Notes under the pieces: model-generated
What the model saw: only the letters and a program-made list of their open reading frames with translations
Told to the model about the DNA's origin: nothing
Database searches by the model: none
Assembly: GCF_023375815.1 (NCBI RefSeq)
Contig: NZ_CP067412.1
Coordinates: 6,324,001-6,388,000, forward strand
Source: Pseudomonas sp. HS6
GTDB lineage: Bacteria; Pseudomonadota; Gammaproteobacteria; Pseudomonadales; Pseudomonadaceae
DNA length: 64,000 nt
Direction: 5' to 3'
Made by a program: the position numbers and the translations under genes
Shown here: positions 46,440-56,852 of the stretch, in pieces
How positions within the stretch are numbered: the first letter of the stretch is position 1
Layout of the letters: the number at the start of each line of letters is the position of its first letter

Positions 46440-47393
46440 TTAACGGGTACGAAGTCCGTCAATAAATTCGAGGATGCGTGTCCCCAATTCCGCCGCCAGC
46501 GGCAGATTCGGGTCCTTGTAGGACGCCATTTGCCGCTTCACGTCGTTGGGCACGATGCGCATCACATGGTTCATGCCTTCGATCAACGCCAGTGTCGCAT
46601 CGGGTTTGGCCGCTTTGAGCAGATTGGCGTCATCGACCTGAACCTGAATGTCGTTGCTGCCCTGAACGATCAAGGCAGGCATTTTCAGTTGAGCGAAAGC
46701 GGCGGACGGATCCTGACGGAACAACGAAATCAGATATGGCTGCACACTCGGGCGAAAAATGGGCTGCAAGGGCGCCGGGACATTGTCGTCGGTGTGGCCG
46801 GCCTTGAGGCTGTCGAGCAACTCGTTGCTGCGCTGCATCAGTGGCGGCGGGAGACTGCGGGCCAGTTGCCGGCGCAAGACCTGATCGATCGGCCGGGCGG
46901 TTCCAGACAGCGAAATGACTGCGGCGGCGTCGACTTTCGGTGCGGCCAGACTGGCGATCAATGCGCCTTCACTATGGCCGAGGAGGATCAACGGACCGAA
47001 ACGCGGATCAGCCTTGAGCTTCTGGCCCCAGGCTACGGCGTCCGCCACGTAGGCGTCCACCGACAAGTTTCGCTCATCCGGCGTCGCGGCCAGGCTCGCG
47101 GCCACCCCGCGCTTATCGAAACGCACGCTGGCGATATTGTGCTTGGCCAGCACCCAGGCCAGTCGTTTGAGGCTGTCGTTGCGCCCGCCGTCCGGGTTGT
47201 TTCCGTCACGATCCGTAGGACCCGAGCCAGAAAGAATGAGGACAACCGGCACCGGATTGTCAGACTTTGGCAGCAACAGCGAGCCGAAAAGTTCTCCGCT
47301 GCCGGTGTCCAAAGTCACCGGGCGTTGCAGGACGGTCGCCTGGACAAAGCCAGTAAACAGGGTAAGGCTCAAGATCAAAACTCGCAGCATCAT
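46440..47393 (-). CDS. Secreted alpha/beta hydrolase
   Basis: A 317-residue alpha/beta-fold hydrolase with a signal peptide (MMLRVLILSLTLFTGFVQA). Nucleophile elbow is GHSEGA, the oxyanion region is ILSGSGPTDRDGNN, and the catalytic His lies in EGMNHVM. Probably an esterase or peptidase-like enzyme of the periplasm; substrate unknown. Start at 47393 is chosen for the signal peptide; the ribosome site is weak. Divergent from aroC. Confidence 0.88.
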   Translation of the reverse strand: MMLRVLILSLTLFTGFVQATVLQRPVTLDTGSGELFGSLLLPKSDNPVPVVLILSGSGPTDRDGNNPDGGRNDSLKRLAWVLAKHNIASVRFDKRGVAASLAATPDERNLSVDAYVADAVAWGQKLKADPRFGPLILLGHSEGALIASLAAPKVDAAAVISLSGTARPIDQVLRRQLARSLPPPLMQRSNELLDSLKAGHTDDNVPAPLQPIFRPSVQPYLISLFRQDPSAAFAQLKMPALIVQGSNDIQVQVDDANLLKAAKPDATLALIEGMNHVMRIVPNDVKRQMASYKDPNLPLAAELGTRILEFIDGLRTR

Positions 47394-47523
47394 CACGCCA
47401 TCATTTGCAAAGGTGCCGGTTGCACTCACCAACACCGCCAAGGTTCGAGGATGAACTACTCGGTTAGCCTGCGTATACTGGCGCGCATCATGAATTTGGG
47501 TTTGATTTCACGGAGCGTCCTGC

Positions 47524-48615
47524 ATGTCCGGCAATACCTACGGCAAGCTGTTCACTGTCACCACCGCGGGCGAAAGCCATGGTCCGGCGTTGGTCGCCAT
47601 TGTCGACGGCTGCCCGCCGGGCCTGGAGATTTCCCTTGAGGACCTGCAGCGCGACCTCGATCGCCGCAAGCCGGGCACCAGCCGCCACACCACCCAGCGT
47701 CAGGAAGCGGACGAAGTCGAAATCCTCTCCGGCGTGTTCGAGGGTCGCACCACCGGCTGCTCCATCGGCCTGCTGATCCGCAACACCGACCAGAAGTCCA
47801 AGGACTACTCGGCGATCAAGGATCTGTTCCGTCCGGCCCACGCCGACTACACCTACCACCACAAATACGGCGAGCGCGATTACCGCGGCGGCGGTCGCAG
47901 CTCCGCGCGGGAAACCGCGATGCGCGTGGCGGCCGGTGCGATTGCCAAGAAATACCTGGCGACGCAGGGCATCGTCATTCGCGGTTACATGAGCCAGCTC
48001 GGCCCGATCGAAATCCCGTTCAAGACCTGGGAATCGGTCGAGCAGAACGCCTTTTTCAGCCCGGATCCGGACAAGGTGCCGGAACTGGAAGCCTACATGG
48101 ATCAGCTGCGCCGCGATCAGGACTCCGTCGGAGCCAAGATCACCGTGGTTGCCGAAGGTGTGATGCCGGGCCTGGGCGAGCCGATCTTCGACCGTCTCGA
48201 CGCCGAACTGGCCCATGCGCTGATGAGCATCAACGCGGTCAAGGGCGTGGAAATCGGCGCCGGTTTCGCCTCGGTCGCCCAGCGTGGCACCGAACACCGC
48301 GATGAAATGACCCCGGAAGGTTTCCTCAGCAACAACGCTGGCGGCATTCTCGGCGGCATCTCGTCCGGTCAGCCGATCGTGGCGCACCTGGCCTTGAAAC
48401 CGACGTCCAGCATCACTACACCGGGCCGTTCGATCGACATTCACGGCAACCCTGCGGAAGTGATCACCAAGGGCCGTCACGATCCGTGCGTCGGCATCCG
48501 CGCCACGCCGATTGCCGAGGCAATGATGGCCATCGTGCTGATGGATCACCTGCTGCGTCACCGTGGTCAGAACGCCGACGTGCGCGTCAGCACGCCGGTG
48601 CTGGGCCAGCTTTGA
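47524..48615 (+). CDS. aroC: Chorismate synthase
   Basis: A 363-residue FMN-dependent enzyme converting EPSP to chorismate, the final shikimate-pathway step. Family signatures are all present: [36 protein letters not shown] and the C-terminal [23 protein letters not shown] precedes ATG 47524. Full length. Confidence 0.98.
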   Translation: MSGNTYGKLFTVTTAGESHGPALVAIVDGCPPGLEISLEDLQRDLDRRKPGTSRHTTQRQEADEVEILSGVFEGRTTGCSIGLLIRNTDQKSKDYSAIKDLFRPAHADYTYHHKYGERDYRGGGRSSARETAMRVAAGAIAKKYLATQGIVIRGYMSQLGPIEIPFKTWESVEQNAFFSPDPDKVPELEAYMDQLRRDQDSVGAKITVVAEGVMPGLGEPIFDRLDAELAHALMSINAVKGVEIGAGFASVAQRGTEHRDEMTPEGFLSNNAGGILGGISSGQPIVAHLALKPTSSITTPGRSIDIHGNPAEVITKGRHDPCVGIRATPIAEAMMAIVLMDHLLRHRGQNADVRVSTPVLGQL

Positions 48616-48646
48616 TGGGTGATCTCAAAGCCGCTGCGGTCTGACC

Positions 48647-49792
48647 GTGGCGGCGCTCCCGTACTGGCGGCTGTCCAGTTTCTATCTGTTCTATTTCGCC
48701 TTGCTCGGCTCGACGGCGCCGTTTCTGGCGCTGTACTTCGATCACCTCGGATTCAGTGCCGCACGCATCGGCGAACTGGTGGCGATCCCGATGCTGATGC
48801 GCTGCGTGGCGCCGAACATCTGGGGCTGGCTCGGCGACTACACCGGCAAACGCCTGGCTATCGTGCGCTTTGGCGCGGTGTGCACGCTGCTGACCTTTTC
48901 GCTGATTTTCGTCAGCAAGACCTACGCCTGGCTGGCGATGGTCATGGCCTTGCACGCGTTCTTCTGGCACGCGGTGTTGCCGCAGTTCGAAGTCATCACC
49001 CTGGCGCATTTGCAGGGCCAGACCTCCCGCTACAGCCAGATTCGGCTGTGGGGCTCGATCGGTTTCATTATCACCGTGGTCGCGTTGGGGCGATTGTTCG
49101 AATGGCTCAGCCTCGACATCTACCCGGCGGCGCTGGTGTTGATCATGGCCGGTATCGTGCTCAGCAGTCTGTGGGTGCCGAACGCGCAGCCGGTCCAAGG
49201 CAATCGTCCAACCGGTGAGGGCTTTCTCAAGCAACTGCGCAATCCCGGAGTGCTGGCGTTTTACGCTTGCGTGGCGCTGATGCAAATGAGTCACGGCCCG
49301 TATTACACGTTTCTGACTTTGCACCTCGAACGACTGGGTTACAGCCGTGGCGTGATCGGAATGCTTTGGGCGGTCGGCGTGGTGGCGGAAGTGCTGATGT
49401 TCATGGCCATGAGCCGGATCCTTGCGCGTTTTTCTTTGCGTCGCGTGCTGATGGCGAGTTTTCTGCTGGCGGCACTGCGCTGGTTGCTGCTAGGTTCGTT
49501 CGCCGAATTCCTCTGGGTGCTGCTGTTTGCCCAGGTGCTGCATGCCGCGACGTTCGGCAGCTTTCATGCCGCTGCCATCCAGTTCGTGCAACGTAGCTTC
49601 GGCGCCCGTCAGCAAGGGCAGGGCCAGGCGTTGTACGCCGCACTGGCCGGCACCGGCGGTGCGCTTGGCGCGCTGTATTCCGGCTACAGCTGGAATGCCC
49701 TTGGCGCGACATTGACCTTTAGTATTGCCAGTCTCGCGGCGCTCGCTGCTGCCGTTATCATTGCCACACGTATGCAAGAGGACAGGCCATGA
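48647..49792 (+). CDS. MFS transporter (HcaT/phenylpropionate-permease type)
   Basis: A 381-residue transporter with about 12 membrane helices, beginning with YWRLSSFYLFYFALLGSTAP, and the MFS cytoplasmic loop WLGDYTGKRLAIVRFG. It resembles the nucleoside/phenylpropionate permease branch. Start is GTG 48647; the ribosome site is weak. It overlaps mtnB by four bases (ATGA), so it is co-translated with the methionine-salvage genes and may import or export a methylthio compound; that is inference from position. Confidence 0.9.
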   Translation: MAALPYWRLSSFYLFYFALLGSTAPFLALYFDHLGFSAARIGELVAIPMLMRCVAPNIWGWLGDYTGKRLAIVRFGAVCTLLTFSLIFVSKTYAWLAMVMALHAFFWHAVLPQFEVITLAHLQGQTSRYSQIRLWGSIGFIITVVALGRLFEWLSLDIYPAALVLIMAGIVLSSLWVPNAQPVQGNRPTGEGFLKQLRNPGVLAFYACVALMQMSHGPYYTFLTLHLERLGYSRGVIGMLWAVGVVAEVLMFMAMSRILARFSLRRVLMASFLLAALRWLLLGSFAEFLWVLLFAQVLHAATFGSFHAAAIQFVQRSFGARQQGQGQALYAALAGTGGALGALYSGYSWNALGATLTFSIASLAALAAAVIIATRMQEDRP

Positions 49793-50415
49793 GCCTTACG
49801 CGTGAACAGCTTGCCCAGCAAATCGTCGACGCCGGGCGTTTTCTTTACGGTCGCGGTTGGTCGCCGGCCACCAGCAGCAACTACTCGACGCGCCTGTCGC
49901 CGAGCGAAGCGCTACTGACCGTGTCCGGCAAGCACAAGGGTCAATTGGGCCTGGACGATGTGCTGGCGACCGACCTGTCCGGCAACAGCCTGGAACCGGG
50001 CAAAAAACCGTCCGCCGAAACCCTGCTGCACACCCAGCTCTATAGCTGGCGTCCAGAAATCGGCGCCGTGCTGCACACTCATTCGGTGAACGCCACAGTG
50101 CTGTCGCGCCTGACGCCGGAAGACTTCATCGAGTTCGAAGATTACGAGCTGCAAAAGGCCTTCAGTGGTATTTCGACCCACGAATCCCGGGTACGGGTGC
50201 CGATCTTCGACAACGATCAGGACATTGCACGGCTCGCCGCCAAGGTGCAGCCTTGGCTCGACGCCCATCCCGATTGCGTCGGTTATCTGATTCGCGGTCA
50301 CGGCCTCTACACCTGGGGCGCGCAGATGAGTGACGCGTTGCGCCAGATCGAGGCCTTTGAATTCCTGTTTGAATGCGAGTTGAAGACCCGCAGCGTCATG
50401 AACCGCCAAGGCTGA
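49789..50415 (+). CDS. mtnB: Methylthioribulose-1-phosphate dehydratase
   Basis: A 208-residue class II aldolase-fold enzyme of the methionine salvage pathway. Zinc histidines are in VLHTHSVNATVLSRL and YLIRGHGLYTWG; SPATSSNYSTRL is the phosphate-binding loop. It acts after MtnA, which is not in this window. Confidence 0.96.
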   Translation: MSLTREQLAQQIVDAGRFLYGRGWSPATSSNYSTRLSPSEALLTVSGKHKGQLGLDDVLATDLSGNSLEPGKKPSAETLLHTQLYSWRPEIGAVLHTHSVNATVLSRLTPEDFIEFEDYELQKAFSGISTHESRVRVPIFDNDQDIARLAAKVQPWLDAHPDCVGYLIRGHGLYTWGAQMSDALRQIEAFEFLFECELKTRSVMNRQG

Positions 50416-50506
50416 CTTCACCAGAACCAGCCCATTTGCCTGATGAATGCAGTGCCCGACCGGTCTCAAAGAACCGGACGGCAAGGCCGATACCGAGGAA
50501 TGCCCC

Positions 50507-51052
50507 ATGAGCAGCCTGTCCGTCTATCACGTTTCCAGCCCTGAGATTCCGAACAAGGTGCTGACCCATTTCGAAGACATCGCCTCGACCCTGGCCGAGC
50601 AGGGCGTGCGCTTCGACCGCTGGCAAGCCGCCGCGAAGATCCAGCCCGGTGCCAGCCAGGAAGAAGTGATCGGCGCCTACAAAGAGCAGATCGACAAGCT
50701 GATGACCGAACGCGGTTACATCACGGTCGACGTGATCAGCCTCAACAGCGATCACCCGCAAAAAGCCGAATTTCGCGCCAAGTTCCTCGAAGAACATCGC
50801 CATGGCGAAGACGAAGTACGCTTTTTCGTCGCCGGCCGTGGCCTGTTTACCCTGCACATCGACGATTACGTGTACGCCGTGCTGTGCGAGAAGAACGACC
50901 TGATTTCGGTACCGGCCGGCACGAAACACTGGTTCGACATGGGCGAGAACCCGCATTTCGTGGCGATCCGCCTGTTCAACAACCCTGAAGGTTGGGTCGC
51001 CAACTTCACCGGCGAAGACATCGCCGGCCGCTTCCCGCGCCTGGAGGACTGA
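50507..51052 (+). CDS. mtnD: Acireductone dioxygenase
   Basis: A 181-residue cupin that cleaves acireductone with O2; the bound metal (Fe or Ni) decides whether the methionine precursor or methylthiopropionate is formed. Metal ligands are in [13 protein letters not shown] and [12 protein letters not shown] 50507 ([11 protein letters not shown]) follows GAGGAATGCCCC. Lies between mtnB and mtnC. Confidence 0.97.
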   Translation: MSSLSVYHVSSPEIPNKVLTHFEDIASTLAEQGVRFDRWQAAAKIQPGASQEEVIGAYKEQIDKLMTERGYITVDVISLNSDHPQKAEFRAKFLEEHRHGEDEVRFFVAGRGLFTLHIDDYVYAVLCEKNDLISVPAGTKHWFDMGENPHFVAIRLFNNPEGWVANFTGEDIAGRFPRLED

Positions 51053-51056
51053 GGCG

Positions 51057-51740
51057 ATGTCGATCAAGGTCATTCTCACCGATATTGAGGGCACCACCAG
51101 CGCGGTGAGTTTTGTGTTCGACGTGCTGTTCCCGTATGCGGCGAAGCATCTGCCGGACTTCGTTCGCCAGAACGCCCAGCGCGCCGACGTCGCCGAACAA
51201 CTGGACGCCGTGCGCCGCGACAGCAACGAGCCGCAGGCTGACGTTGAGCGAGTGGTAGAAATTCTGCTGGCCTGGATCGCCGAAGACCGCAAAGCCACAC
51301 CGCTGAAAGCGTTGCAAGGCATGGTCTGGGAGCAGGGTTATCAGGCCGGGCAGTTGAAGGGGCATGTTTACCCGGACGCCGTCGAAGCGCTCAAGCGCTG
51401 GCATCAGGCCGGGTATCAACTGTTTGTTTATTCGTCCGGTTCGATTCAGGCGCAGAAGCTGATTTTCGGCTGCTCGGAAGCGGGGGATCTGACGCCGCTG
51501 TTCAGCGGCTACTTCGACACCACCTCGGGCCCGAAGCGCGAAGCGCAGTCGTACAGCAATATCCAACAGGCCATCGGGGTCGAGCCGCAGGAAATCCTGT
51601 TCCTGTCCGACATCGTGCAGGAACTCGACGCCGCCCAGTCAGCCGGCCTGCAAACCTGCGGGTTGGCCCGTGAAGGCGGGGAGTTGGCGGGGCATGTGAC
51701 CGTCGACAGCTTTACCGGGATCGAACCGGAAGCGTTCTGA
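51057..51740 (+). CDS. mtnC: Enolase-phosphatase E1
   Basis: A 227-residue HAD-family bifunctional enzyme that enolises and dephosphorylates diketomethylthiopentyl-1-phosphate to acireductone. Motif I is [15 protein letters not shown], motif II is YSSGS, motif [16 protein letters not shown]. Starts four bases after the mtnD stop. Completes the mtnB-mtnC-mtnD set. Confidence 0.97.
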   Translation: MSIKVILTDIEGTTSAVSFVFDVLFPYAAKHLPDFVRQNAQRADVAEQLDAVRRDSNEPQADVERVVEILLAWIAEDRKATPLKALQGMVWEQGYQAGQLKGHVYPDAVEALKRWHQAGYQLFVYSSGSIQAQKLIFGCSEAGDLTPLFSGYFDTTSGPKREAQSYSNIQQAIGVEPQEILFLSDIVQELDAAQSAGLQTCGLAREGGELAGHVTVDSFTGIEPEAF

Positions 51741-51758
51741 GTCCACACAATCGACGCG

Positions 51759-51802
51759 CAAAAAACAGGCCGTGAAGCGAAAGCTCCACGGCCTGTTTGT
51801 TT
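51759..51802. terminator. Bidirectional terminator after mtnC
   Basis: AAACAGGCCGTG and CACGGCCTGTTT pair around about 14 bases, flanked by A and T runs; shared with the convergent small gene. Confidence 0.85.
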
Positions 51803-51816
51803 ATGCGAGGTTCGAA

Positions 51817-52095
51817 TTACATCGAGTGATAGGTCGGCAGAGCAAAGCGCTGCTGGCTTTGCAGCATGCCGATTTGCGGCAGCTCGCTAGCCTGCTCGGC
51901 CAGGTCACGGCGAATCGCGCTGATCGCCCACGACAGTTGGTCGCCGGCATGCAGTTGCTGATAGGTGAGCGCGCGTTTGAACACTTTGCCGTCGGCACTC
52001 TTCAACGTCAGCAGGATCCCGCCATCGGGACGCGGCGCAGTGGTGACGTTGAAGTTGGAGAACAGGGAGGTAAATTTTTCTTGGATCAGGCTCAT
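51817..52095 (-). CDS. DUF3509-like small protein, 92 aa
   Basis: Begins MSLIQEKFTSLFSNFNVTTA and contains PRPDGGILLTLKSADGKVF and QQLHAGDQLSWAISAIRRDL, a pattern I recall for the Pseudomonas-specific DUF3509 family of unknown function. No signal peptide or membrane helix. ATG 52095 is chosen over one twelve codons earlier. Confidence 0.8.
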   Translation of the reverse strand: MSLIQEKFTSLFSNFNVTTAPRPDGGILLTLKSADGKVFKRALTYQQLHAGDQLSWAISAIRRDLAEQASELPQIGMLQSQQRFALPTYHSM

Positions 52096-52484
52096 GTCTT
52101 TCAGCTCCGTATGCACTTGAATGGCAAGCATGCAGAGAGAGTTGCAGTGATTGTGCCAGTATTCTTATTTTATAAAATCGTTATAAATCAATAAGTTATA
52201 AATATTTCAAATTCGGGTCGTCGTGCAATCTGCATGAATGGCCATCGTGCATCCTGCATTTTGCGGGATCGCGGTCGATCCGATGGAACCATTCCATCCG
52301 GCCGCAATCTCGCTTCGCCTTGTATCGTTGGCGGATACAAAACATTGCAAAAACCGCGTGTACAGCCCGCGAAGCCCTGACGTATTTTCGGCCTCGTCCC
52401 TCGCTCAAGAAGCGTCGGTTGCCTTACCCGATTGCCCGACAATAAAAAATCCGGCCTGCACATCAAGGTCGAACGGGAGCTGCC
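52096..52484. other. Long intergenic region, AT-rich at its left end
   Basis: About 390 bases between the divergent DUF3509-like and acyl-CoA synthetase genes. The first ~110 bases are strongly AT-rich, with TATTTTATAAAATCG and a TTATAAATCAATAAGTTATA direct/inverted pattern near 52180, probably promoter DNA. Two imperfect copies of CGTGCAATCTGCAT / CGTGCATCCTGCAT lie at 52222 and 52246. No gene is visible. Confidence 0.5.
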
Positions 52485-54323
52485 ATGAGCCACGCGCCGA
52501 GCGACACGATTACCTGGGGCATGATGCTCCGCAAACTGCCGATGATCGCCAAAGCCATCCCTCGGGTGGTGAAAGGCATGAAGGTGGCCAACGTCAAGGA
52601 TCCGACCCAAACCTGTGGCCTGGGCTGGACATTCGAGCAAGCGACCCTGCGCAATCCCGAGGGTCCCGCGCTGCTGTCGGGCGAGATGGTGCTGAGTTAT
52701 TCACAGGTCAATCAGTGGGCCAACCGCATCGCTCACTACCTGATCGGGCAGGGCATCGGCAAAGGCGATGTGGTGGCGGTGTTCATCGAGAACCGCCCGG
52801 AACTGCTGGTGACGATTCTGGCGCTGGCCAAGGTCGGCGCGGTCAGCGCACTGTTGAACACCTCGCAGACCCGCGACACGCTGATCCACAGCATCAATCT
52901 GGTGGCGCCGGTGGCGATCGTCGTCGGCGAGGAATTGCTGCCAGCCTTCGCGGCGGTGCGCGAGCAGGTGACGATTGCGCCGGCCCGCACTTGGTTCGTG
53001 GCGGATCAGGACACTTTCAGCCACCCGGGCATCGCCCCGGAGGGTTACACCAATCTGATCAGCGCCAGCGCCGACGCACCTGTCGACAACCCGGCCAGCA
53101 GCCGGCAGATTTTCTTCGATGACCCATGCTTCTACATCTACACCTCCGGCACCACCGGTTTGCCCAAGGCCGGCGTGTTCAAGCACGGACGCTGGATGCG
53201 CAGCTCGGCGAGCTTCGGCATGATCGCCCTCGACATGCGCCCGGACGACATCGTCTATTGCACCTTGCCGCTGTATCACGCCACCGGGCTTTGCGTGTGC
53301 TGGGGCTCGGCGGTCAATGGCGCGTCGGGTTTCGCGATTCGCCGCAAGTTCAGCGCCCGCCAGTTCTGGAGTGACGTACGCCACTACCGCGCAACCACTA
53401 TCGGCTACGTCGGCGAATTGTGCCGTTATCTGGTGGATCAGCCGGTCAGCAGCGATGACAGCCGCCATGACGTGCGCAAGATGATCGGCAACGGTTTGCG
53501 GCCCGGTGCCTGGGCCGAGTTCAAGACCCGGTTTGCGGTGGATCACATCTGCGAACTGTACGCGGCGAGCGACGGCAATATCGGCTTCACCAACATTCTC
53601 AATTTCGACAACACCATCGGTTTTTCGCTGATGGCTTGGGAGTTGGTCGCCTACGACCAGGACAGCGGCGAACCGATCCGCGCTGACGACGGGTTCATGA
53701 GCAAGGTCGGCCGGGGCGAGCGCGGCCTGTTGCTGGCGCGGATCGACGACAAGGCGCCGCTGGACGGCTACACCGATCCGCAGAAAACCGCGAAAGTCGT
53801 GCTGCAGGATGTTTTCGCCAAGGGCGATCGCTTCTTCAATACCGGCGATCTGCTGCGCAACATCGGTTTCGGCCATGCGCAGTTTGTCGACCGCCTCGGC
53901 GACACTTACCGCTGGAAGGGGGAAAACGTCTCGACCACCGAAGTCGAGAACCTGTTGCTCCAGCATCCGCACATTTCCGAAGCCGTGGCTTATGGCGTGG
54001 AAATTCCCAACACCAACGGTCGCGCCGGGATGGCGGCTATTACACCCGCCGAATCGTTGGCCACGCTGGACTTCACCGAGCTGCTGGCCTTCGCCCGCCA
54101 GCGTATGCCGGCCTATGCGGTGCCGTTGTTCTTGCGGGTCAAGGTGAAGATGGAAACCACCGGCACCTTCAAATACCAGAAGACGCGCCTGAAAAACGAA
54201 GGCTTCGATCCCGGCCAGACGGGCGATGACCCGATCTATGCCTGGTTGCCGGGGACCGAAACCTACGTGCAGGTCACCGAAGAAATCCTCGCGGACATTC
54301 GTGCAGGGAAGTTCCGTTATTGA
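52485..54323 (+). CDS. Very-long-chain/long-chain acyl-CoA synthetase (FATP-like)
   Basis: A 612-residue AMP-forming ligase that activates fatty acids to acyl-CoA. P-loop-like motif YIYTSGTTGLPKAG, A-loop ELYAASDGNIGF, hinge DRLGDTYRWKGENVSTTEVE and the C-terminal lysine region GTFKYQKTRLK are present. The variant motif order and MALINE-like insertion match the FATP/FadD6 branch rather than E. coli FadD. ATG 52485 follows GGGAG. Cytosolic or peripheral to the inner membrane. Confidence 0.93.
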   Translation: MSHAPSDTITWGMMLRKLPMIAKAIPRVVKGMKVANVKDPTQTCGLGWTFEQATLRNPEGPALLSGEMVLSYSQVNQWANRIAHYLIGQGIGKGDVVAVFIENRPELLVTILALAKVGAVSALLNTSQTRDTLIHSINLVAPVAIVVGEELLPAFAAVREQVTIAPARTWFVADQDTFSHPGIAPEGYTNLISASADAPVDNPASSRQIFFDDPCFYIYTSGTTGLPKAGVFKHGRWMRSSASFGMIALDMRPDDIVYCTLPLYHATGLCVCWGSAVNGASGFAIRRKFSARQFWSDVRHYRATTIGYVGELCRYLVDQPVSSDDSRHDVRKMIGNGLRPGAWAEFKTRFAVDHICELYAASDGNIGFTNILNFDNTIGFSLMAWELVAYDQDSGEPIRADDGFMSKVGRGERGLLLARIDDKAPLDGYTDPQKTAKVVLQDVFAKGDRFFNTGDLLRNIGFGHAQFVDRLGDTYRWKGENVSTTEVENLLLQHPHISEAVAYGVEIPNTNGRAGMAAITPAESLATLDFTELLAFARQRMPAYAVPLFLRVKVKMETTGTFKYQKTRLKNEGFDPGQTGDDPIYAWLPGTETYVQVTEEILADIRAGKFRY

Positions 54324-54420
54324 TATTGGCTATCGACTGTCTTGGAAAAAAAGGGGTGACAGCTATCGCCGCGCTCGGGAAACTATCGGCTTTCCGATTG
54401 ACCGAAAGTGGAGTTGCCCC

Positions 54421-54939
54421 ATGTCCGACCAAAGCCGCCAGATGACCCCCGAAGAAGCTGCCGAATTCACCGAGCAGGTTTTCAACAAGGCACGCGACGG
54501 CGATGCGGTGATGCTTGATCGCCTGATCACAGCCGGTCTGCCGGTCAACTTGACCAATAGCAAGGGCGACACCTTGCTGATGCTCGCCAGTTACTATGGG
54601 CATGTGGACGCGGTGCAAGTGCTGCTCAAGCACAAGGCCGACCCGGAACAACGCAATGGCAACGGCCAGAGCCCGATTGCCGGCGCAGCGTTCAAGGGTG
54701 ATCTGGCCGTGGTCAAGGCATTGGTCGCCGGTGGAGCGCAGATTGAAGGCGCTTCCTTCGATGGCCGCACGGCGCTGATGATGGCGGCGATGTTCAACCG
54801 GGTTGAAATCGTCGAGTTCCTGATTGACCAGGGCGCCGACCCGAAAGCCAAGGACGCCAACGGCATCACTGCGCTGGACGCGGCCCGCACCATGGGCGCC
54901 GTGGACACCACCGCGCAGCTGGAAAAACTGCTGGGCTGA
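54421..54939 (+). CDS. Ankyrin-repeat protein
   Basis: A 172-residue soluble protein with four to five ankyrin repeats (for example GDTLLMLASYYGHVDAVQVL and GRTALMMAAMFNRVEIVEFL). No signal peptide. A protein-interaction scaffold; partner unknown. ATG 54421 follows GTGGAG. Located about 100 bases after the synthetase gene. Confidence 0.93.
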   Translation: MSDQSRQMTPEEAAEFTEQVFNKARDGDAVMLDRLITAGLPVNLTNSKGDTLLMLASYYGHVDAVQVLLKHKADPEQRNGNGQSPIAGAAFKGDLAVVKALVAGGAQIEGASFDGRTALMMAAMFNRVEIVEFLIDQGADPKAKDANGITALDAARTMGAVDTTAQLEKLLG

Positions 54940-55030
54940 AGCCGTCGGGCCGGAACCCGCTCTGTGGTGAAGGCGAGAATGCGCTATCCTTCGCGCCCTC
55001 AAAATTCTCTTCGCCACAGGATCCGCCCCC

Positions 55031-55561
55031 ATGAAAGCCGCACTCGCCGAACTCATCAGCAAAATCAGCTCCGGCTGCATGGGCGACGACGAGATCCTGA
55101 AGGTCGCCGATGAAGCGGCGCAGGCCTACGCCGATGCCGATGCTTTTCTGACCGCCAATCCGGACATCAACTACGACGACACTTTCCCGATTCCTTTGGG
55201 CGAGTGGGTGGTGGTGGGCAGCCTGCCGGAGACCGTGCTGTTCCAGGCCGACACCTACGTCGACCTGTTCGCGCAGGTCGTGGCTTCGTTCGGCCCCGGC
55301 GTGGAGTTCAACCTCAAGCCCAAGCAACTGGCCAAGACTGAGGCGCTGACCGCACTCAACCGCATCCAGGTGCAGATGAGCAGCATGAACAAGGAAAACG
55401 GCGGTTACACCCTGATGAACTTCAGCCAGTTACTCGACGACGAGCTGCAAGTGGTGCTGGTCTACGGCAACGACGTGCCGCGAGTGCTGGAGCTGTGTGC
55501 CGAAGTCGGCATCACCGCCGCGCCGTCGCTGGAAGCCTTGAAGGTCGCGGTTCACGTCTGA
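55031..55561 (+). CDS. Conserved hypothetical protein, 176 aa
   Basis: A soluble acidic protein starting MKAALAELISKISSGCMGDD, with NPDINYDDTFPIPLGEWVVV and a C-terminal alpha/beta half ending EALKVAVHV. No motif or membrane segment that I recognise. Conserved codon use and a clear promoter-like gap upstream support it as a real gene. Confidence 0.8.
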   Translation: MKAALAELISKISSGCMGDDEILKVADEAAQAYADADAFLTANPDINYDDTFPIPLGEWVVVGSLPETVLFQADTYVDLFAQVVASFGPGVEFNLKPKQLAKTEALTALNRIQVQMSSMNKENGGYTLMNFSQLLDDELQVVLVYGNDVPRVLELCAEVGITAAPSLEALKVAVHV

Positions 55562-55632
55562 ACGCAATAAAAGGGAACCCTGCGCGCGACCGTCTATCCT
55601 AAAAGTGCATGCCACTATTCTGGAGCGACACC

Positions 55633-55824
55633 ATGGGTTCCACGTTCAACGGCCTGATCGGCCTGATCATTCTTGCCCTCGACATCTGGGCGATCATCAA
55701 CGTGCTGAAAAGCGGCGCCGAGACCGGGATGAAAATCCTCTGGGTGCTGTTGATCATCCTCCTGCCGGTGCTGGGCCTGATCATCTGGGCCATTGCCGGG
55801 CCGCGGGGCAATGTGCGGATCTGA
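55633..55824 (+). CDS. PLD-nuclease N-terminal-type small membrane protein, 63 aa
   Basis: Two hydrophobic helices (FNGLIGLIILALDIWAIINV and ILWVLLIILLPVLGLIIWAI) separated by a short polar turn, ending GPRGNVRI. This is the pattern of the PLDc_N (cardiolipin-synthase N-terminal) family found as stand-alone small proteins. TGGAGC precedes ATG 55633. Function unknown. Confidence 0.85.
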   Translation: MGSTFNGLIGLIILALDIWAIINVLKSGAETGMKILWVLLIILLPVLGLIIWAIAGPRGNVRI

Positions 55825-55959
55825 CCGTTCGCACCATGGATTGCGCGGGGCCGATGAAGTGAGGTTCGACCTGTCATCTTCGGCAACGTAGAATGCGCGC
55901 CTTTCCCGGGCAATCGAACCTGACGATTGGCGCCCGCGCATTCATCGGAGCACTTCACC

Positions 55960-56835
55960 ATGACCGTCACCAAGACCAGCGAATACCTGGAAACCCTCTA
56001 CGAAGGCTACGGCCAGCGTTTTCGCATGGAAAAACTGCTGCACGAAGTGCGCACCGAACACCAGCACCTGGTGATCTTCCAGAACCCGCGCATGGGCCGG
56101 GTGATGGCGCTGGACGGCGTGATCCAGACCACCGAAGCCGATGAATTCATCTACCACGAAATGCTCACCCACGTGCCGATCCTCGCCCACGGCACTGCCA
56201 AGCGCGTGTTGATCATCGGCGGCGGCGACGGCGGCATGCTGCGCGAAGTGACCAAACACGCCAGCGTCGAGCACATCACCATGGTCGAAATCGACGGCAC
56301 CGTGGTCGACATGTGCAAGGAATTCCTGCCGAACCACTCCAAGGGCGCCTACGACGATCCACGCCTGAACCTGGTGATCGACGATGGCATGCGCTTCGTC
56401 GCGACCACCACTGAAAAGTTCGACGTGATCATTTCCGACTCCACCGATCCGATCGGCCCGGGCGAAGTGCTGTTCTCGGAAAACTTCTACCAGGCCTGCC
56501 ACCGCTGCCTGAACGAGGGCGGCATCCTCGTGACCCAGAACGGCACGCCGTTCATGCAGATCGAAGAAGTGAAAACCACCGCCGGTCGCCTGCGCAGCCT
56601 GTTCCCGGACTGGCACTTCTATCAGGCGGCCGTGCCGACCTACATCGGCGGTTCGATGACTTTCGCCTGGGGCTCGACCAACCCGGCCTACCGCAAGCTG
56701 AGCCGTGAAACCTTGCAACAACGCTTCATCGGCAGCGGCATCGTCACCCGTTACTACAACCCGGAAATCCACATCGGTGCCTTCGCCTTGCCACAATACG
56801 TGCTGCAAGCGGTGAACAAACCGAGCAACGACTGA
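55960..56835 (+). CDS. speE: Spermidine synthase
   Basis: A 291-residue aminopropyltransferase making spermidine and methylthioadenosine from putrescine and decarboxylated SAM. The SAM-binding [20 protein letters not shown] and the catalytic region [12 protein letters not shown] are intact; the N-terminal tetramerisation strand [11 protein letters not shown] is present. ATG 55960 gives the usual N-terminus. Its by-product is the substrate of the salvage route that includes mtnB/C/D a few kilobases upstream. Confidence 0.96.
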   Translation: MTVTKTSEYLETLYEGYGQRFRMEKLLHEVRTEHQHLVIFQNPRMGRVMALDGVIQTTEADEFIYHEMLTHVPILAHGTAKRVLIIGGGDGGMLREVTKHASVEHITMVEIDGTVVDMCKEFLPNHSKGAYDDPRLNLVIDDGMRFVATTTEKFDVIISDSTDPIGPGEVLFSENFYQACHRCLNEGGILVTQNGTPFMQIEEVKTTAGRLRSLFPDWHFYQAAVPTYIGGSMTFAWGSTNPAYRKLSRETLQQRFIGSGIVTRYYNPEIHIGAFALPQYVLQAVNKPSND

Positions 56836-56852
56836 TCGTTCAGCCGTCATCA

